Both the position numbers and the translations under genes were made by a program. Below the pieces are notes generated by a model. It searched no databases, was not told the origin of the DNA, and saw nothing but the letters and a program-made list of their open reading frames with translations. DNA of 64,000 nucleotides from Bacillus renqingensis (GTDB lineage: Bacteria > Bacillota > Bacilli > Bacillales > Cytobacillaceae). Shown one piece after another: positions 55,138 through 64,000 of this stretch. Within the stretch, counting starts at the first letter, position 1; each line of letters opens with the position of its first letter. The stretch spans positions 1 through 64,000 of the forward strand of contig NZ_JADDIU010000005.1 in assembly GCF_016464375.1 (NCBI RefSeq), written 5' to 3'.

Positions 55138-55310
55138 AAAGTCAAATAATGGATCTGGTGTCTATGCTTAGTTGATATTTACCGGGCGCTGTATCGGCCT
55201 CTTATCATTTTGAAGAGAATCCTCGGACTTGTCCCAAGTATTTTTGCTTGAAGTGGTAAAACACCGTATAATAATGCTGATGATTAAAAGAAAGAAATGG
55301 AGTGGATCAA

Positions 55311-55685
55311 ATGGTCCAATCAATCAATACAAAAGTCGATTTAGTGATGAATGCAACCTCACATATGGGACTTGCAGATTATGGCAAGATTATGATTGGA
55401 GACAAAGGATTTGAGTTCTTCAATGATCGTGATGCTCGTAAGTTTATTCAAATTCCTTGGGAAGAAGTTGATTACGTAATCGCTTCCGTCATGTTCAAAG
55501 GGAAATGGATTCCGCGCTATGCGATCCAAACGAAGCGAAGTGGAACGTTCACATTTTCCTCCAAAAGACCGAAAAAAGTTTTGCGGGCAATTCGTGAGTA
55601 CGTTGATCCAAGTCACATGGTCCAATCATTAAGTTTCTTTGATGTCATCAAACGCGGCTTGAAGAGTATATATAAAAAGCAATAG
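55311..55685 (+). CDS. manO: DUF956 protein, ManO-type (124 aa)
   Basis: Starts MVQSINTKVDLVMNATSHMGL, and contains IPWEEVDYVIASVMFKGKWIPRYAI and SFFDVIKRGLKSIY, as in DUF956 proteins found behind mannose PTS genes. ATG 55311 has ggagtgg before it. A GTG nine nt upstream is possible. Thought to affect PTS regulation; mechanism unknown. Confidence 0.85.
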   Translation: MVQSINTKVDLVMNATSHMGLADYGKIMIGDKGFEFFNDRDARKFIQIPWEEVDYVIASVMFKGKWIPRYAIQTKRSGTFTFSSKRPKKVLRAIREYVDPSHMVQSLSFFDVIKRGLKSIYKKQ

Positions 55686-55691
55686 TTTTAC

Positions 55692-55720
55692 ATACAAGAC
55701 AGGTTGGAACTTGTCTTTTT
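55692..55720 (+). terminator. Terminator after manO
   Basis: aagaca ... tgtctt with T7 tail. Confidence 0.6.
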
Positions 55721-55901
55721 TTGTTGGGACAAATAGGCACAGGGCAAACAGTGATTCTTGCTCTATTCAACTGTTTTGTTATTTATACGCTGCTGACCAG
55801 GGCACTTGTGCTTTTGTTCTTTAATCAGGATTTTCTAGTCCAAATGGAGAAAATCCTGATTCAAAAAATGGCTGATTCCTCCACTTTCGCTTTTGCGTAC
55901 T

Positions 55902-56372
55902 TTAATATTCTCCTTTGATGACAAAATATGAGCCCCGAATGGTTCCAGCTAGTTTAGACTTTTGCCGGGCAAACTTAAACTTCCCTTCTAATTCCTTTGG
56001 TATCTCCATCCCCTCAGAAAGTTTAAAGCCAACAGCCCGCTTCTTAGGGTCATCAACCGTATACATGACGTTGACTGAAAGACCATCCTCATAAAAGATG
56101 TAGGCCATTTTGATATTTTCTACTTGAAAACGCGATGTTTCTAATGGTTTGGCCGCAAACTCAAGATCACGTTCTTCTTTCAAAATTCTGTTCACATAAT
56201 CAAGGGTCTCGCAGGACTCGCTGGCTGGTACAACCGTAAATTCATGCTTATATTTGTTCATAAAGTAACGGGCTTCATTAGCACGTAAACCGGCAAGCGC
56301 TTCTGCTACTGGTGAAGACTCTAAACCAACCGTAGACACATTTTTAAAATCAACGATATAGGACAATGCCAT
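55902..56372 (-). CDS. Uncharacterised protein of the GyrI-like pair (156 aa)
   Basis: Starts MALSYIVDFKNVSTVGL after aggaggg. Soluble alpha/beta protein, no transmembrane part, with the stretch FVIKGEY at the end. I do not recognise a family. It follows the GyrI-like gene on the same strand by 8 nt, so they are an operon, divergent from the WYL regulator. Confidence 0.65.
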   Translation of the reverse strand: MALSYIVDFKNVSTVGLESSPVAEALAGLRANEARYFMNKYKHEFTVVPASESCETLDYVNRILKEERDLEFAAKPLETSRFQVENIKMAYIFYEDGLSVNVMYTVDDPKKRAVGFKLSEGMEIPKELEGKFKFARQKSKLAGTIRGSYFVIKGEY

Positions 56373-56380
56373 CCCTCCTA

Positions 56381-56860
56381 TTATTTCTTAACAACCGGAA
56401 TCCACATTTCACCAAATACTAAGCCGTTTCGCCGCCCCATCTCAACCGATGCATTGGGCCCGCCAACATAGGCAAAATCCTTTGCTTCCGGCAAGACTTG
56501 ACCAAAGGCAATACCAGTAAGCATATTACTCAACTCTTCAGCCGTCTCTGCTTCTCCTTTTACCACCAGGTATTCTCCTTTAGGAAATTGAATTTCTCTG
56601 GATGCTTCTGGTAATGATGCCTCTGTCATGACACCAGCATAATGCATCATCTTGTTATTCACCGCTTCATTCACGACAAAAATGTAATCATTAGTGGCTA
56701 CGGCTTTTAACATGTCGAGCCTTCCATCTTGTTTGACGGCCGACCAAAAGTCTGCCTTTTCCTTGTTTATGCCAGCATAGTCTGTGTAGTCGCTCTTAAG
56801 CTCAGTTCCAATTCCTAAAACTGTAAAGCTGTCCTTTACTTCCAGGGTATAATCTGCCAT
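56381..56860 (-). CDS. GyrI-like small-molecule-binding protein (159 aa)
   Basis: MADYTLEVKDSFTVLGIGTELK and FPKGEYLVVKGEAETAEEL ... FAYVGG are GyrI-like / SOUL-fold sequence patterns. Start ATG 56860 after ggaagg, not the TTG just upstream. No HTH, so it is a stand-alone binding domain; such proteins may bind or degrade small ligands. Confidence 0.7.
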   Translation of the reverse strand: MADYTLEVKDSFTVLGIGTELKSDYTDYAGINKEKADFWSAVKQDGRLDMLKAVATNDYIFVVNEAVNNKMMHYAGVMTEASLPEASREIQFPKGEYLVVKGEAETAEELSNMLTGIAFGQVLPEAKDFAYVGGPNASVEMGRRNGLVFGEMWIPVVKK

Positions 56861-56968
56861 GTTCAAAACCTTCCTTTTTTTAAATTAATCAAATGATTTG
56901 TCTTTTCACTTGATAAGTTTATAATAATCTTAAATCATGTCAAAAAGTGATACTGTTTAGGAGGCCCG

Positions 56969-57931
56969 ATGAAAAAAGTTGAACGGATTAATGTCATTAT
57001 GCGCTACATCAACAATCGATCCCACTTTACCATTTCGGAAATCATGCGAGAATTTAACATCTCACGTTCGACAGCTATTAGAGACATCAGAGAAATTGAA
57101 GCCATGGGGATGCCGCTTGTCGCTGAAGTTGGAAGGGATGGGGGTTATTTTGTCATGAACAACTCTGTCCTGCCCACTGTTCGCTTTACTGATAATGAGA
57201 TTAAAGCTCTATTTATTGCCTTTATGGCCACAAGAAATCAACAACTTCCCTATCTAAAGAGTCGTCAGTCTTTAGCTGAAAAATTACTAGGCCTCATCTC
57301 AGAAAACCAGCAAGATGACCTTATTCATTTAAATCAAATCTTGTTTTTTGAAGGGACCAACCCTCATAATCCCGACCTACTTGAACTGTCAGACCTGCCC
57401 CATCCTATGTTAGAAAAACTCATCCAAATCCTTCTTATGGACAGCTATTTATTGATCACCATTAAAGAAGAGAAGGGAATAAAGTCTTATCCAATTTACC
57501 TCTTACACCTTTATCATGAAAAAGGCCTTTGGTCGATTGAAGGCTTCGACTTAAAGAATGAAAAGAGGAAAATTTTCCCCGTCGACAATCTCACCAATGT
57601 CGAACCATACCCGACGAAAAAAAGATTAAGTAAGAAAAAGATTTTAGAAAAACTAAGTAGACAGGAAGAGGTAATCAACCTTGTCCTTGAACTTGGTCCA
57701 AAGGCGATAGACCAGTATAAAAAATACCATCCTTTTAAGGTTTCAATTTCCTATACGAATCCTTACCAAACGACAGCCATTCTAAAGACTTTTATCGATG
57801 TTAAAAATCCCGAAGAGTTGACCGAAATAACAAATTGGCTGCTTTTTCTAGGTGGGGATATCAAGGTCAGGGAAGTGCCAGAAGAGGTCTTAGAAGGTTT
57901 AAAACAGAGATTATCTATACGGATAAAATAA
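56969..57931 (+). CDS. HTH-WYL transcriptional regulator, YafY/YobV-type (320 aa)
   Basis: N-terminal HTH_11 (RINVIMRYINNRSHFTISEIMREFNISRSTAIRDIREIEAMG, residues about 4-48) and a WYL-like region with SYPIYLLHLYHEKGLWSIEGFDL (about 170-195) and a C-terminal extension. ATG 56969 after taggaggcccg. Divergent from the GyrI-like pair, which it likely controls. Confidence 0.85.
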   Translation: MKKVERINVIMRYINNRSHFTISEIMREFNISRSTAIRDIREIEAMGMPLVAEVGRDGGYFVMNNSVLPTVRFTDNEIKALFIAFMATRNQQLPYLKSRQSLAEKLLGLISENQQDDLIHLNQILFFEGTNPHNPDLLELSDLPHPMLEKLIQILLMDSYLLITIKEEKGIKSYPIYLLHLYHEKGLWSIEGFDLKNEKRKIFPVDNLTNVEPYPTKKRLSKKKILEKLSRQEEVINLVLELGPKAIDQYKKYHPFKVSISYTNPYQTTAILKTFIDVKNPEELTEITNWLLFLGGDIKVREVPEEVLEGLKQRLSIRIK

Positions 57932-57981
57932 AGGTACTACATAATCAACTTTACCTTTGTTAGCAATGGAATTAGTTTAGA

Positions 57982-58020
57982 AGAGGAGCATAGCATAAAT
58001 TGACAGCTCCTCTATTTTTC
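57982..58020 (+). terminator. Terminator after the WYL regulator
   Basis: agaggagc ... gctcctct then atttttc. The rest of the gap to 58201 holds only short remnants such as an ATG with ggaggaaatag before it at 58112, stopping after eight codons. Confidence 0.75.
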
Positions 58021-58201
58021 GTCTCGACCCAGACCATAAGAGCAAGAAAGAGGACGAAAAGGAGGACGATTACTTGTTAAAATGGTTTCATAAATATTGG
58101 GAGGAAATAGAATGAACAAGATGGAAGGAATCCAATGAGATGCGTTATTTAAGGATAAATTATTCTTAGGCAAGACCTGGATTTACTTTCAGCCTTAATA
58201 C

Positions 58202-58417
58202 TTGAAAAAGAGCGACTACAAAGTAATTGGTACAACCAATTGGGGAATTTCTCCTATATTATTATCTTTACCCGGACCAACAAATTGTAATAAGCTTAAA
58301 GAATTAGGAGTGAAACGATTTAGTTTTGGAAATGCCCTATCTGATAAAGTGATTGCGTATTTAGAAAAGAATGCGGGTGGATTACTAGAGTTTATGGATA
58401 CTTCCCATTTTGTATAA
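58202..58417 (+). pseudogene. C-terminal fragment of an isocitrate lyase / PEP mutase-type enzyme
   Basis: The fragment LPGPTNCNKLKELGVKRFSFGNALSDKVIAYLEK matches the end of the PrpB/PEP-mutase family (LAGPG...LKELGVKRISVG...). Active-site parts are missing and the start codon is only a TTG without a signal. A remnant, directly before the ada operon. Confidence 0.55.
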
Positions 58418-58449
58418 AACTAGTACAAGCAGAAAGGATAGTGGATGCC

Positions 58450-59028
58450 ATGGTGACTAATATCAATCTTTCATTTGAAGAGATGTGGGGAAAAATCATC
58501 GCTTGTGATCGTAAATACGATGGTCTCTTTTTTACAGCAGTAAAAACAACGAAAATATACTGCCGTCCTTCATGTAGATCAAGAAAACCCAAAAAAATAA
58601 ATGTTGAATTTTACGATGATATTAACGAGGTTGAAGAAGCTGGTTTTCGTCCTTGTAAAAGATGTCAGCCAGATGTTGAACAATCGCCCTATATTGAGAT
58701 TGTCAGAAGGATCGTTACCTTCCTAGTCAACCATTATAAACAAAGTTTGAAATTAAAAGATATAGCGGATCAAGTCGGTTTAAGTCCCTTTTATTTGGAA
58801 CGCTTATTTAAACAAGAAACCTCTGAGACTCCACGTACTTATTTAGAAAAAATACGTATCGATAAAGCAGCCCATCTCCTTACAAGCACAGCTATGACAA
58901 ACTTAGCGATTTGTTATGAGGTAGGATTCCAGAGTCCTTCCAACTTTTACAAAGTATTTCGAAGCTTAAAAAACTGTTCACCCAGTGAATATCGAAAGGA
59001 ATCCCTAAATGAATTGGATGGATTATGA
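58450..59028 (+). CDS. adaA: AdaA methylphosphotriester-DNA methyltransferase/regulator (192 aa)
   Basis: Ada zinc domain with IYCRPSC and RPCKRCQ: the four Cys bind zinc and the first takes the methyl group. C-terminal AraC HTH domain (LKLKDIADQVGLSPFYLERLFK and ...CYEVGFQSPSNFYKVFR). Methylation turns it into an activator, so it should induce the operon. ATG 58450 is 11 nt from agga; GTG 58441 is too close. Confidence 0.93.
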   Translation: MVTNINLSFEEMWGKIIACDRKYDGLFFTAVKTTKIYCRPSCRSRKPKKINVEFYDDINEVEEAGFRPCKRCQPDVEQSPYIEIVRRIVTFLVNHYKQSLKLKDIADQVGLSPFYLERLFKQETSETPRTYLEKIRIDKAAHLLTSTAMTNLAICYEVGFQSPSNFYKVFRSLKNCSPSEYRKESLNELDGL

Positions 59029-59926
59029 ATCTTATTTGGAGATTTATCCTCCTAAGGAATTTAATTTTAAAGAGTGTTTAATTTTTTTAGGAAGGTCTGA
59101 TCAGGAGGTGCTTCATCAAATTAAAGAGGGATTCGTATATAAATTAATAAAAATGAAAGACTCTTTAATTTTATGTAAAATAGGATATATCAATTATTTC
59201 ATAAAAGTTGAATTCCTGAAAAGGATTCCATCTACTGCCGCTCGTAAAAAAGTGGCAGAGTATATTTGGGAATGGTTTGATTTGGAACAGAATTTAGAAG
59301 AATTTTACCAGATGGCTAGTGTGGATAAAGTTTTAAAGAAACTTGCGGATAAATATTTTGGCTTACGGATTATGTGCATTCCAGATTTATTTGAAGCGCT
59401 AGCATGGGCAATAATGGGTCAGCAAATTAATTTACCATTTGCTTACACATTAAAGCAACGGTTTGTTGAACAATTTGGCGAATTTACAACCTTCGAAGGA
59501 GAAAGGTTTTGGTCATTCCCTTCATTTGAAAAAATTGCATCATTGAATGTTGAGGATGTAAGGAAACTTCAATTTACTACTAGGAAAGCTGAATATATTA
59601 TTGGAATTGCTAAGGACATGAAAGGTGGCAAATTAACAAAAGAATTATTGCTTCAAAAACGAGATTATCATCAAGTACAAAAATCATTAATGCGGATAAG
59701 AGGGGTCGGCGCATGGACGGCCGATTATGTGATGATGAAGTGCTTACACCACACCTCCTCCTTTCCCATTGCGGATGTCGGTCTTCATAATGCTTTAAAG
59801 AATCTATTAGGTCTTAAGAAGAAACCGTCTATAGCAGAAATAAAGGATTACGCAGCAAATTGGGAAGGTTGGCAGGCATATGCTACCTTTTATCTATGGA
59901 GGTTCTTAAATGACAAAACTATATAA
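59009..59926 (+). CDS. alkA: DNA-3-methyladenine glycosylase AlkA-type (305 aa)
   Basis: AlkA N-terminal domain, then HhH-GPD: LMRIRGVGAWTADYVMM (HhH, with GVGAWTA) and catalytic Asp in SFPIADVGLHNALK. ATG 59009 after gaaaggaatccctaa overlaps adaA by 20 nt. It overlaps ogt by 17 nt. It removes alkylated bases. Confidence 0.93.
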   Translation: MNWMDYESYLEIYPPKEFNFKECLIFLGRSDQEVLHQIKEGFVYKLIKMKDSLILCKIGYINYFIKVEFLKRIPSTAARKKVAEYIWEWFDLEQNLEEFYQMASVDKVLKKLADKYFGLRIMCIPDLFEALAWAIMGQQINLPFAYTLKQRFVEQFGEFTTFEGERFWSFPSFEKIASLNVEDVRKLQFTTRKAEYIIGIAKDMKGGKLTKELLLQKRDYHQVQKSLMRIRGVGAWTADYVMMKCLHHTSSFPIADVGLHNALKNLLGLKKKPSIAEIKDYAANWEGWQAYATFYLWRFLNDKTI

Positions 59927-60389
59927 ATTAGACTATGAATCACCGATTGGCGTGATCGAACTAACCGGTACTCATGAAGCCATTAGTTCGATACTGTTTT
60001 CTGAAGAGAGTAAAGCAAAGAACTTATTACAAGCGGAAACCCCTCCGGTTTTAACAGAATGCTACAGCCAGCTTGACGAATATTTTAAGGGCCAGCGCCA
60101 AGAATTTACATTCCCATATCAATTGGAAGGGACAGACTTTCAAAAAACAGTATGGAACGCTTTAACCAAAATACCTTACGCTAAAACAGGATCTTATAAG
60201 GATATAGCTGTTTCCATCGGAAATGAAAAGGCGATCAGAGCAGTAGGGAGTGCAAATGGGAAAAACAAGTTAAGTATTGTGATCCCTTGTCACAGAATCA
60301 TCGGTTCAAATGGGAAATTAACCGGTTATGCAGGGGGTCTATGGAGAAAGGAATGGCTGCTTCAACATGAGAAAGCTCATAGTAGATGA
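59910..60389 (+). CDS. ogt: Methylated-DNA--protein-cysteine methyltransferase (159 aa)
   Basis: Active site IPCHRIIG (Cys acceptor), RAVGSANGKNKLSIV and YAGGLWRKEWLL. Length is normal for Ogt/AdaB. Removes methyl from O6-methylguanine, one molecule per event. Third gene of the adaA-alkA-ogt operon. Confidence 0.94.
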   Translation: MTKLYKLDYESPIGVIELTGTHEAISSILFSEESKAKNLLQAETPPVLTECYSQLDEYFKGQRQEFTFPYQLEGTDFQKTVWNALTKIPYAKTGSYKDIAVSIGNEKAIRAVGSANGKNKLSIVIPCHRIIGSNGKLTGYAGGLWRKEWLLQHEKAHSR

Positions 60390-60422
60390 AAGCTTTAAAG
60401 CTAGATAAACCGTACCATAGGT

Positions 60423-60464
60423 AAAAACAGTCCTTGAAATAGTGATTCAAGGACTGTTTTTTAT
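60423..60464. terminator. Terminator between ogt and the convergent MFS gene
   Basis: cagtccttgaa-atagtga-ttcaaggactg with flanking A and T runs, bidirectional. Confidence 0.9.
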
Positions 60465-60492
60465 TTAGTAAGCTTTTGATTGTTCATCCATT

Positions 60493-61689
60493 TTATTTTG
60501 AAGGTCTTGATTGTAATAATGGAGAAACTCCAGCATTCCTTTTATAATCTAAATTTCGATAAACTAATGCTAGAAATAATGATGGGATGGTACAAACAAT
60601 CATTCCGATAAAGGCGTATCGCGGCTCTATTTCGTATAAATAGCCGCCAAAAATTGTGAACACTGCTGTGCTCCAGCTAAGTGCCAGTGCTGAATACATT
60701 CCTTGGACCTTCGGAATCTGCGCATCTGGAATATTTTTGACTAAGTATTTCATGAAGGCGTAATGCCCCATCGCAAATGAGCATGCATGCAAAGTTTGAG
60801 AGATACAAAACACAATGACATTTGGAAAGGCAAATACTACTATCCAACGCACAGTAGAACCAAGCGCTGCTATTGCTAGTAAAGAGCCTACCGAAAATTT
60901 TTGCAAGGACCGATCGGCGATGGAAAAGAGAATAATTTCGGCAATCACGGCAATATTAATAATCATACCAGTTAAATACTTTGGTGCATGAATTTCTTGT
61001 AAATATAAATAACCATAGCTGTAATAAGAAGCATGTGCTGCTTGCAGTAAAATGACAATGATGAGCACCAGACCAAAGTGTTGGATGCGAAATAATTCCA
61101 ACATACCACCTTTTTTCGTCTGCTCCACTTGTGGTTTTTCAGATAAGACTAAAGGTGTGCGCATAAAGCAAAGAGACATGAATACCAATGTCCCAAGTAA
61201 CAATGCCCATAAAATCACTTCATCACCAAATGCCCCTGTAAAGACGGTTAAGATCATGCCGCTTACGACAAAACCAATGGAGCCCCACGAGCGACTCTTC
61301 CCGTAATGTCTTAATTGCTTACTCTGTACAAGTAAGCTAGCTGCACTATCCAATGCAGGCATCAACGTTGGGTAGAAAAAATGCAAAAATAACGTTACTA
61401 CAAGCAGGCCAGTAAAGGAGTTTGCCGGAATACTACATAGAATAGCCATCAGTGTGCCGATTGTCATCCCAGTTAATATGGTTTTACTACTAAACTTCCT
61501 TGATAAATAAGGAAATGCAAATATGGTAGAAACGCCTCGTACAACCAACCCTAAACTCATAATCAAACTAGCCTGTGAAACCGTAATCCCTTTTGTATAA
61601 ATCATCCACCCTGTCCAATAAGGTAGAAAAATCCCCCATGTTATAAAGAAACTAAAAAACTGTCTACTCATCCAGCGCTGTGTATTCAT
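60493..61689 (-). CDS. MFS transporter, HcaT/YwbF-like (398 aa)
   Basis: Twelve hydrophobic segments with MSRQFFSFFITWGIFLPYWTGWM at the start, RSWGSIGFVVSGM and the family SFAMGHYAFMKYL region. Resembles MFS_1-like 3-phenylpropionate/nucleoside-type permeases; substrate unknown. ATG 61689 after aggaggaatac. Divergent from a decayed Crp-like gene. Confidence 0.78.
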   Translation of the reverse strand: MNTQRWMSRQFFSFFITWGIFLPYWTGWMIYTKGITVSQASLIMSLGLVVRGVSTIFAFPYLSRKFSSKTILTGMTIGTLMAILCSIPANSFTGLLVVTLFLHFFYPTLMPALDSAASLLVQSKQLRHYGKSRSWGSIGFVVSGMILTVFTGAFGDEVILWALLLGTLVFMSLCFMRTPLVLSEKPQVEQTKKGGMLELFRIQHFGLVLIIVILLQAAHASYYSYGYLYLQEIHAPKYLTGMIINIAVIAEIILFSIADRSLQKFSVGSLLAIAALGSTVRWIVVFAFPNVIVFCISQTLHACSFAMGHYAFMKYLVKNIPDAQIPKVQGMYSALALSWSTAVFTIFGGYLYEIEPRYAFIGMIVCTIPSLFLALVYRNLDYKRNAGVSPLLQSRPSK

Positions 61690-61774
61690 TCTGTATTCCT
61701 CCTAATGTTTGCATCATACCATGGAGATACGTACAATAATAGGAGATATCTCATATTATTGGGGCGAGCGGAAT

Positions 61775-62065
61775 ATGGAAATTTATAAAAGTGAAAAAAG
61801 GCAGCGCTATTTGGAAAAATATTCGATTGGGCATTTATTTTCTTTTCCGATTGAAGAATTTATAGAAGTGCATGAATACCAACGCAATGAATGGATGATT
61901 CAAGAAGGCATGCGGCCGGATTTCTTATTTTATGTCATTGAAGGAAAAGCAAGTGTACTGACGCAGTTTTGCACTAAAGGGTATTTGCAAAAAGAAGGCC
62001 GACATTACCGCATTCAGCAGCCCAAAGCACTATATGAACTTGCCGAGAAGTTGCTGACTAACTAA
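61775..62065 (+). pseudogene. Decayed Crp/Fnr-type regulator (YeiL-like)
   Basis: The N-terminus (RYLEKYSIGHLFSFPIEEFI; FLFYVIEGKASV) is a cyclic-nucleotide-binding fold opening. At about residue 69 it passes abruptly to a C-terminal end RIQQPKALYELAEKLL. The middle, including the HTH core, is missing: an internal deletion that keeps the frame. Confidence 0.65.
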
Positions 62066-62103
62066 CTGAGGAACAACCAATGTTCACAATTTCTTCAAAT
62101 ATA

Positions 62104-62121
62104 ATGTGATATTTTTCACAA
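62104..62121. promoter_or_regulatory. Rex/Fnr-like site 1 upstream of ldh
   Basis: ATGTGATATTTTTCACAA fits the Rex box TTGTGAA-N4-TTCACAA with 2 mismatches. Also fits TGTGA-N6-TCACA of Fnr. Confidence 0.6.
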
Positions 62122-62131
62122 AGCGCTTACA
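62118..62131 (+). promoter_or_regulatory. cre-like site (CcpA)
   Basis: acaaagcgcttaca matches the cre core (AAAGCGCTTACA type) except for the first two bases. CcpA control of lactate dehydrogenase is known in the group. Confidence 0.55.
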
Positions 62132-62255
62132 CGACTTTACTTATAAAACAATATGTTTTAACGTATATTTATAAATTATTCCACGTGGAAAAAATTTGAA
62201 ATTTATGAAGGAAACAATCATTGATTAGGAAAGGTTCATATTTTCTTCACAATAT

Positions 62256-62273
62256 ATGTGAAAAACTTCACAT
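62256..62273. promoter_or_regulatory. Rex/Fnr-like site 2 upstream of ldh
   Basis: ATGTGAAAAACTTCACAT is a 7-4-7 dyad (Rex type) that also contains TGTGA-N6-TCACA. It lies 115-132 nt before the ldh start, near the putative -10 TATACT at 62283. Confidence 0.7.
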
Positions 62274-62348
62274 AAATAGTGATATACTAACATTGTTAAT
62301 TTGATAATAGTAAAAACACTATTGTTAGTCCTATTTTGTCCTGTTTAG

Positions 62349-63341
<993 letters not shown>

Positions 63342-63398
63342 GTGATGAAAGCAAAAGCTTGTAGATTATTATGCTTATAATGTGAGAAAGGTGACATC

Positions 63399-64000
63399 AT
63401 GGGAACGAGCATAGATACAAAAAAAGGTTATTTTATGATGGCTGTGTTATGGATGGCCTATGTAACCTTTGCAATGAACTGGGTGGCCGGATCTTCTTTA
63501 ACGACGCAAATTACAGAAACCTTTTTCGACGGACCGGTCAACCCTCTTATTTCTCAATTAGTCAATTACTCAATTACAACAGCACGTGTTTTTGCCAACA
63601 TATTAGCAGCGGTTGTCCTGATGAAATTAGGTCCTAAAAAGGCGGCAGGTACGGCGATTGGGCTGTTAATGATGGGTCTTGTGGCCATTTATTTGCCAAA
63701 CTATTGGGCTTATACAGCAGCCAGAATGGTAATGGCCGTTGGCGGATCAATGGTCATTGTCTATATGAATCCGGTTGTCGCTCACTATATTACAAATACA
63801 AAAATAAAGTTACGTATGAATGCAGCCAATACGGTTGCATATAATGCGGGGGCTTTTATTGTGGCAGTCCTATTTACGATTTTTGCCCAGCAAATGGTTG
63901 TAAACTGGCGCCTCACTTTAACTTTCTTTGCTTCCTTAACCATTTTATTTTTTGTTGGCTGGCTTTGGAAGGCAGAAAGTTTTGAAACAAGGGAAGATAC
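63399..64000 (+). CDS. MFS transporter, 5' part (cut by window end)
   Basis: From ATG 63399 (after gaaaggtgacatc) a frame of 200 codons runs to the end without a stop. It has five to six hydrophobic helices and MNPVVAHYITNTK, RMNAANTVAYNAGAF, an MFS domain start. Substrate unknown; a transporter next to ldh could handle lactate or a nitrogen or carbon source. Missing from short gene lists because it has no stop in the window. Confidence 0.8.
   Translation, partial: MGTSIDTKKGYFMMAVLWMAYVTFAMNWVAGSSLTTQITETFFDGPVNPLISQLVNYSITTARVFANILAAVVLMKLGPKKAAGTAIGLLMMGLVAIYLPNYWAYTAARMVMAVGGSMVIVYMNPVVAHYITNTKIKLRMNAANTVAYNAGAFIVAVLFTIFAQQMVVNWRLTLTFFASLTILFFVGWLWKAESFETRED

Noticed and set aside
61709-61774. 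Upstream extension of the Crp-like frame
   Set aside because: Extends to 61709 without a ribosome site; ATG 61775 begins the family-like sequence.

Overview
The window comes from a low-GC, spore-forming Bacillaceae chromosome, left of which (towards coordinate 1) the replication origin should lie. From about 17.9 to 39.9 kb it carries, in the order I know from Bacillus subtilis, the origin-proximal set ychF, rpsF-ssb-rpsR, yybS-gdpP-rplI, dnaB, purA, tRNA-Phe, walRK-yycHIJ, htrC, yyzF, rlmH. These genes are almost all on the + strand, as expected for a leading strand running away from the origin. A consensus ParB site (parS) lies inside walK, a second parS-like palindrome lies upstream of ssb, and DnaA boxes cluster around yyzF-rlmH. 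A CotA-type spore-coat oxidase supports a spore former. I would not go below Bacillaceae (Bacillus / Neobacillus-like) from this alone.

Left region, 1-10 kb: an AT-rich cluster that looks like an unassigned RiPP (modified peptide) locus. A 27-residue leader-like peptide is followed by a perfect 19-bp hairpin, a nucleotidyltransferase, a PqqD-like recognition protein, a CPBP-type membrane protease, an ABC-2 exporter (permease-ATPase-permease), a CYTH-fold enzyme, a broken TauE/SafE transporter, a SufS-like cysteine desulfurase and a 619-residue protein that looks like a SufU-type scaffold fused to a second nucleotidyltransferase. The combination suggests a peptide that is activated with a nucleotide and perhaps modified with sulfur. 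No single gene proves this.

10-17.6 kb: a mobile-element graveyard. It holds two IS66 transposase 3' ends placed head to head, a decayed tyrosine recombinase, an internally deleted tyrosine recombinase, an orphan gene, and a recombinase-in-trio (RIT)-like element: three overlapping tyrosine recombinase genes plus a small leader gene between 85-bp inverted repeats. Each end of the element abuts the 3' half of a different IS4-type transposase.

17.9-39.9 kb: the core block described above, with PurR boxes before purA, a molybdate transporter with a divergent regulator (modB-modA / yvgK-like), a truncated duplicate of tRNA-Phe, and a three-unit, 52-bp-period palindromic repeat.

40-45.2 kb: a defence-like island with a type II restriction-modification pair (convergent genes), then a D12-class adenine methylase followed at once by a ParB-like/possible HEPN fusion protein.

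45.5-64 kb: metabolic and stress modules. These are cotA; a BirA-controlled bioY-yhfT-yhfS cluster; a lipoprotein; a sigma-54-dependent mannose-family PTS operon with a DUF956 gene; a WYL regulator divergent from a GyrI-like pair; an adaA-alkA-ogt alkylation-repair operon; an MFS permease; a decayed Crp-type regulator; L-lactate dehydrogenase with Rex/Fnr-like sites; and the start of a second MFS permease that runs off the window.
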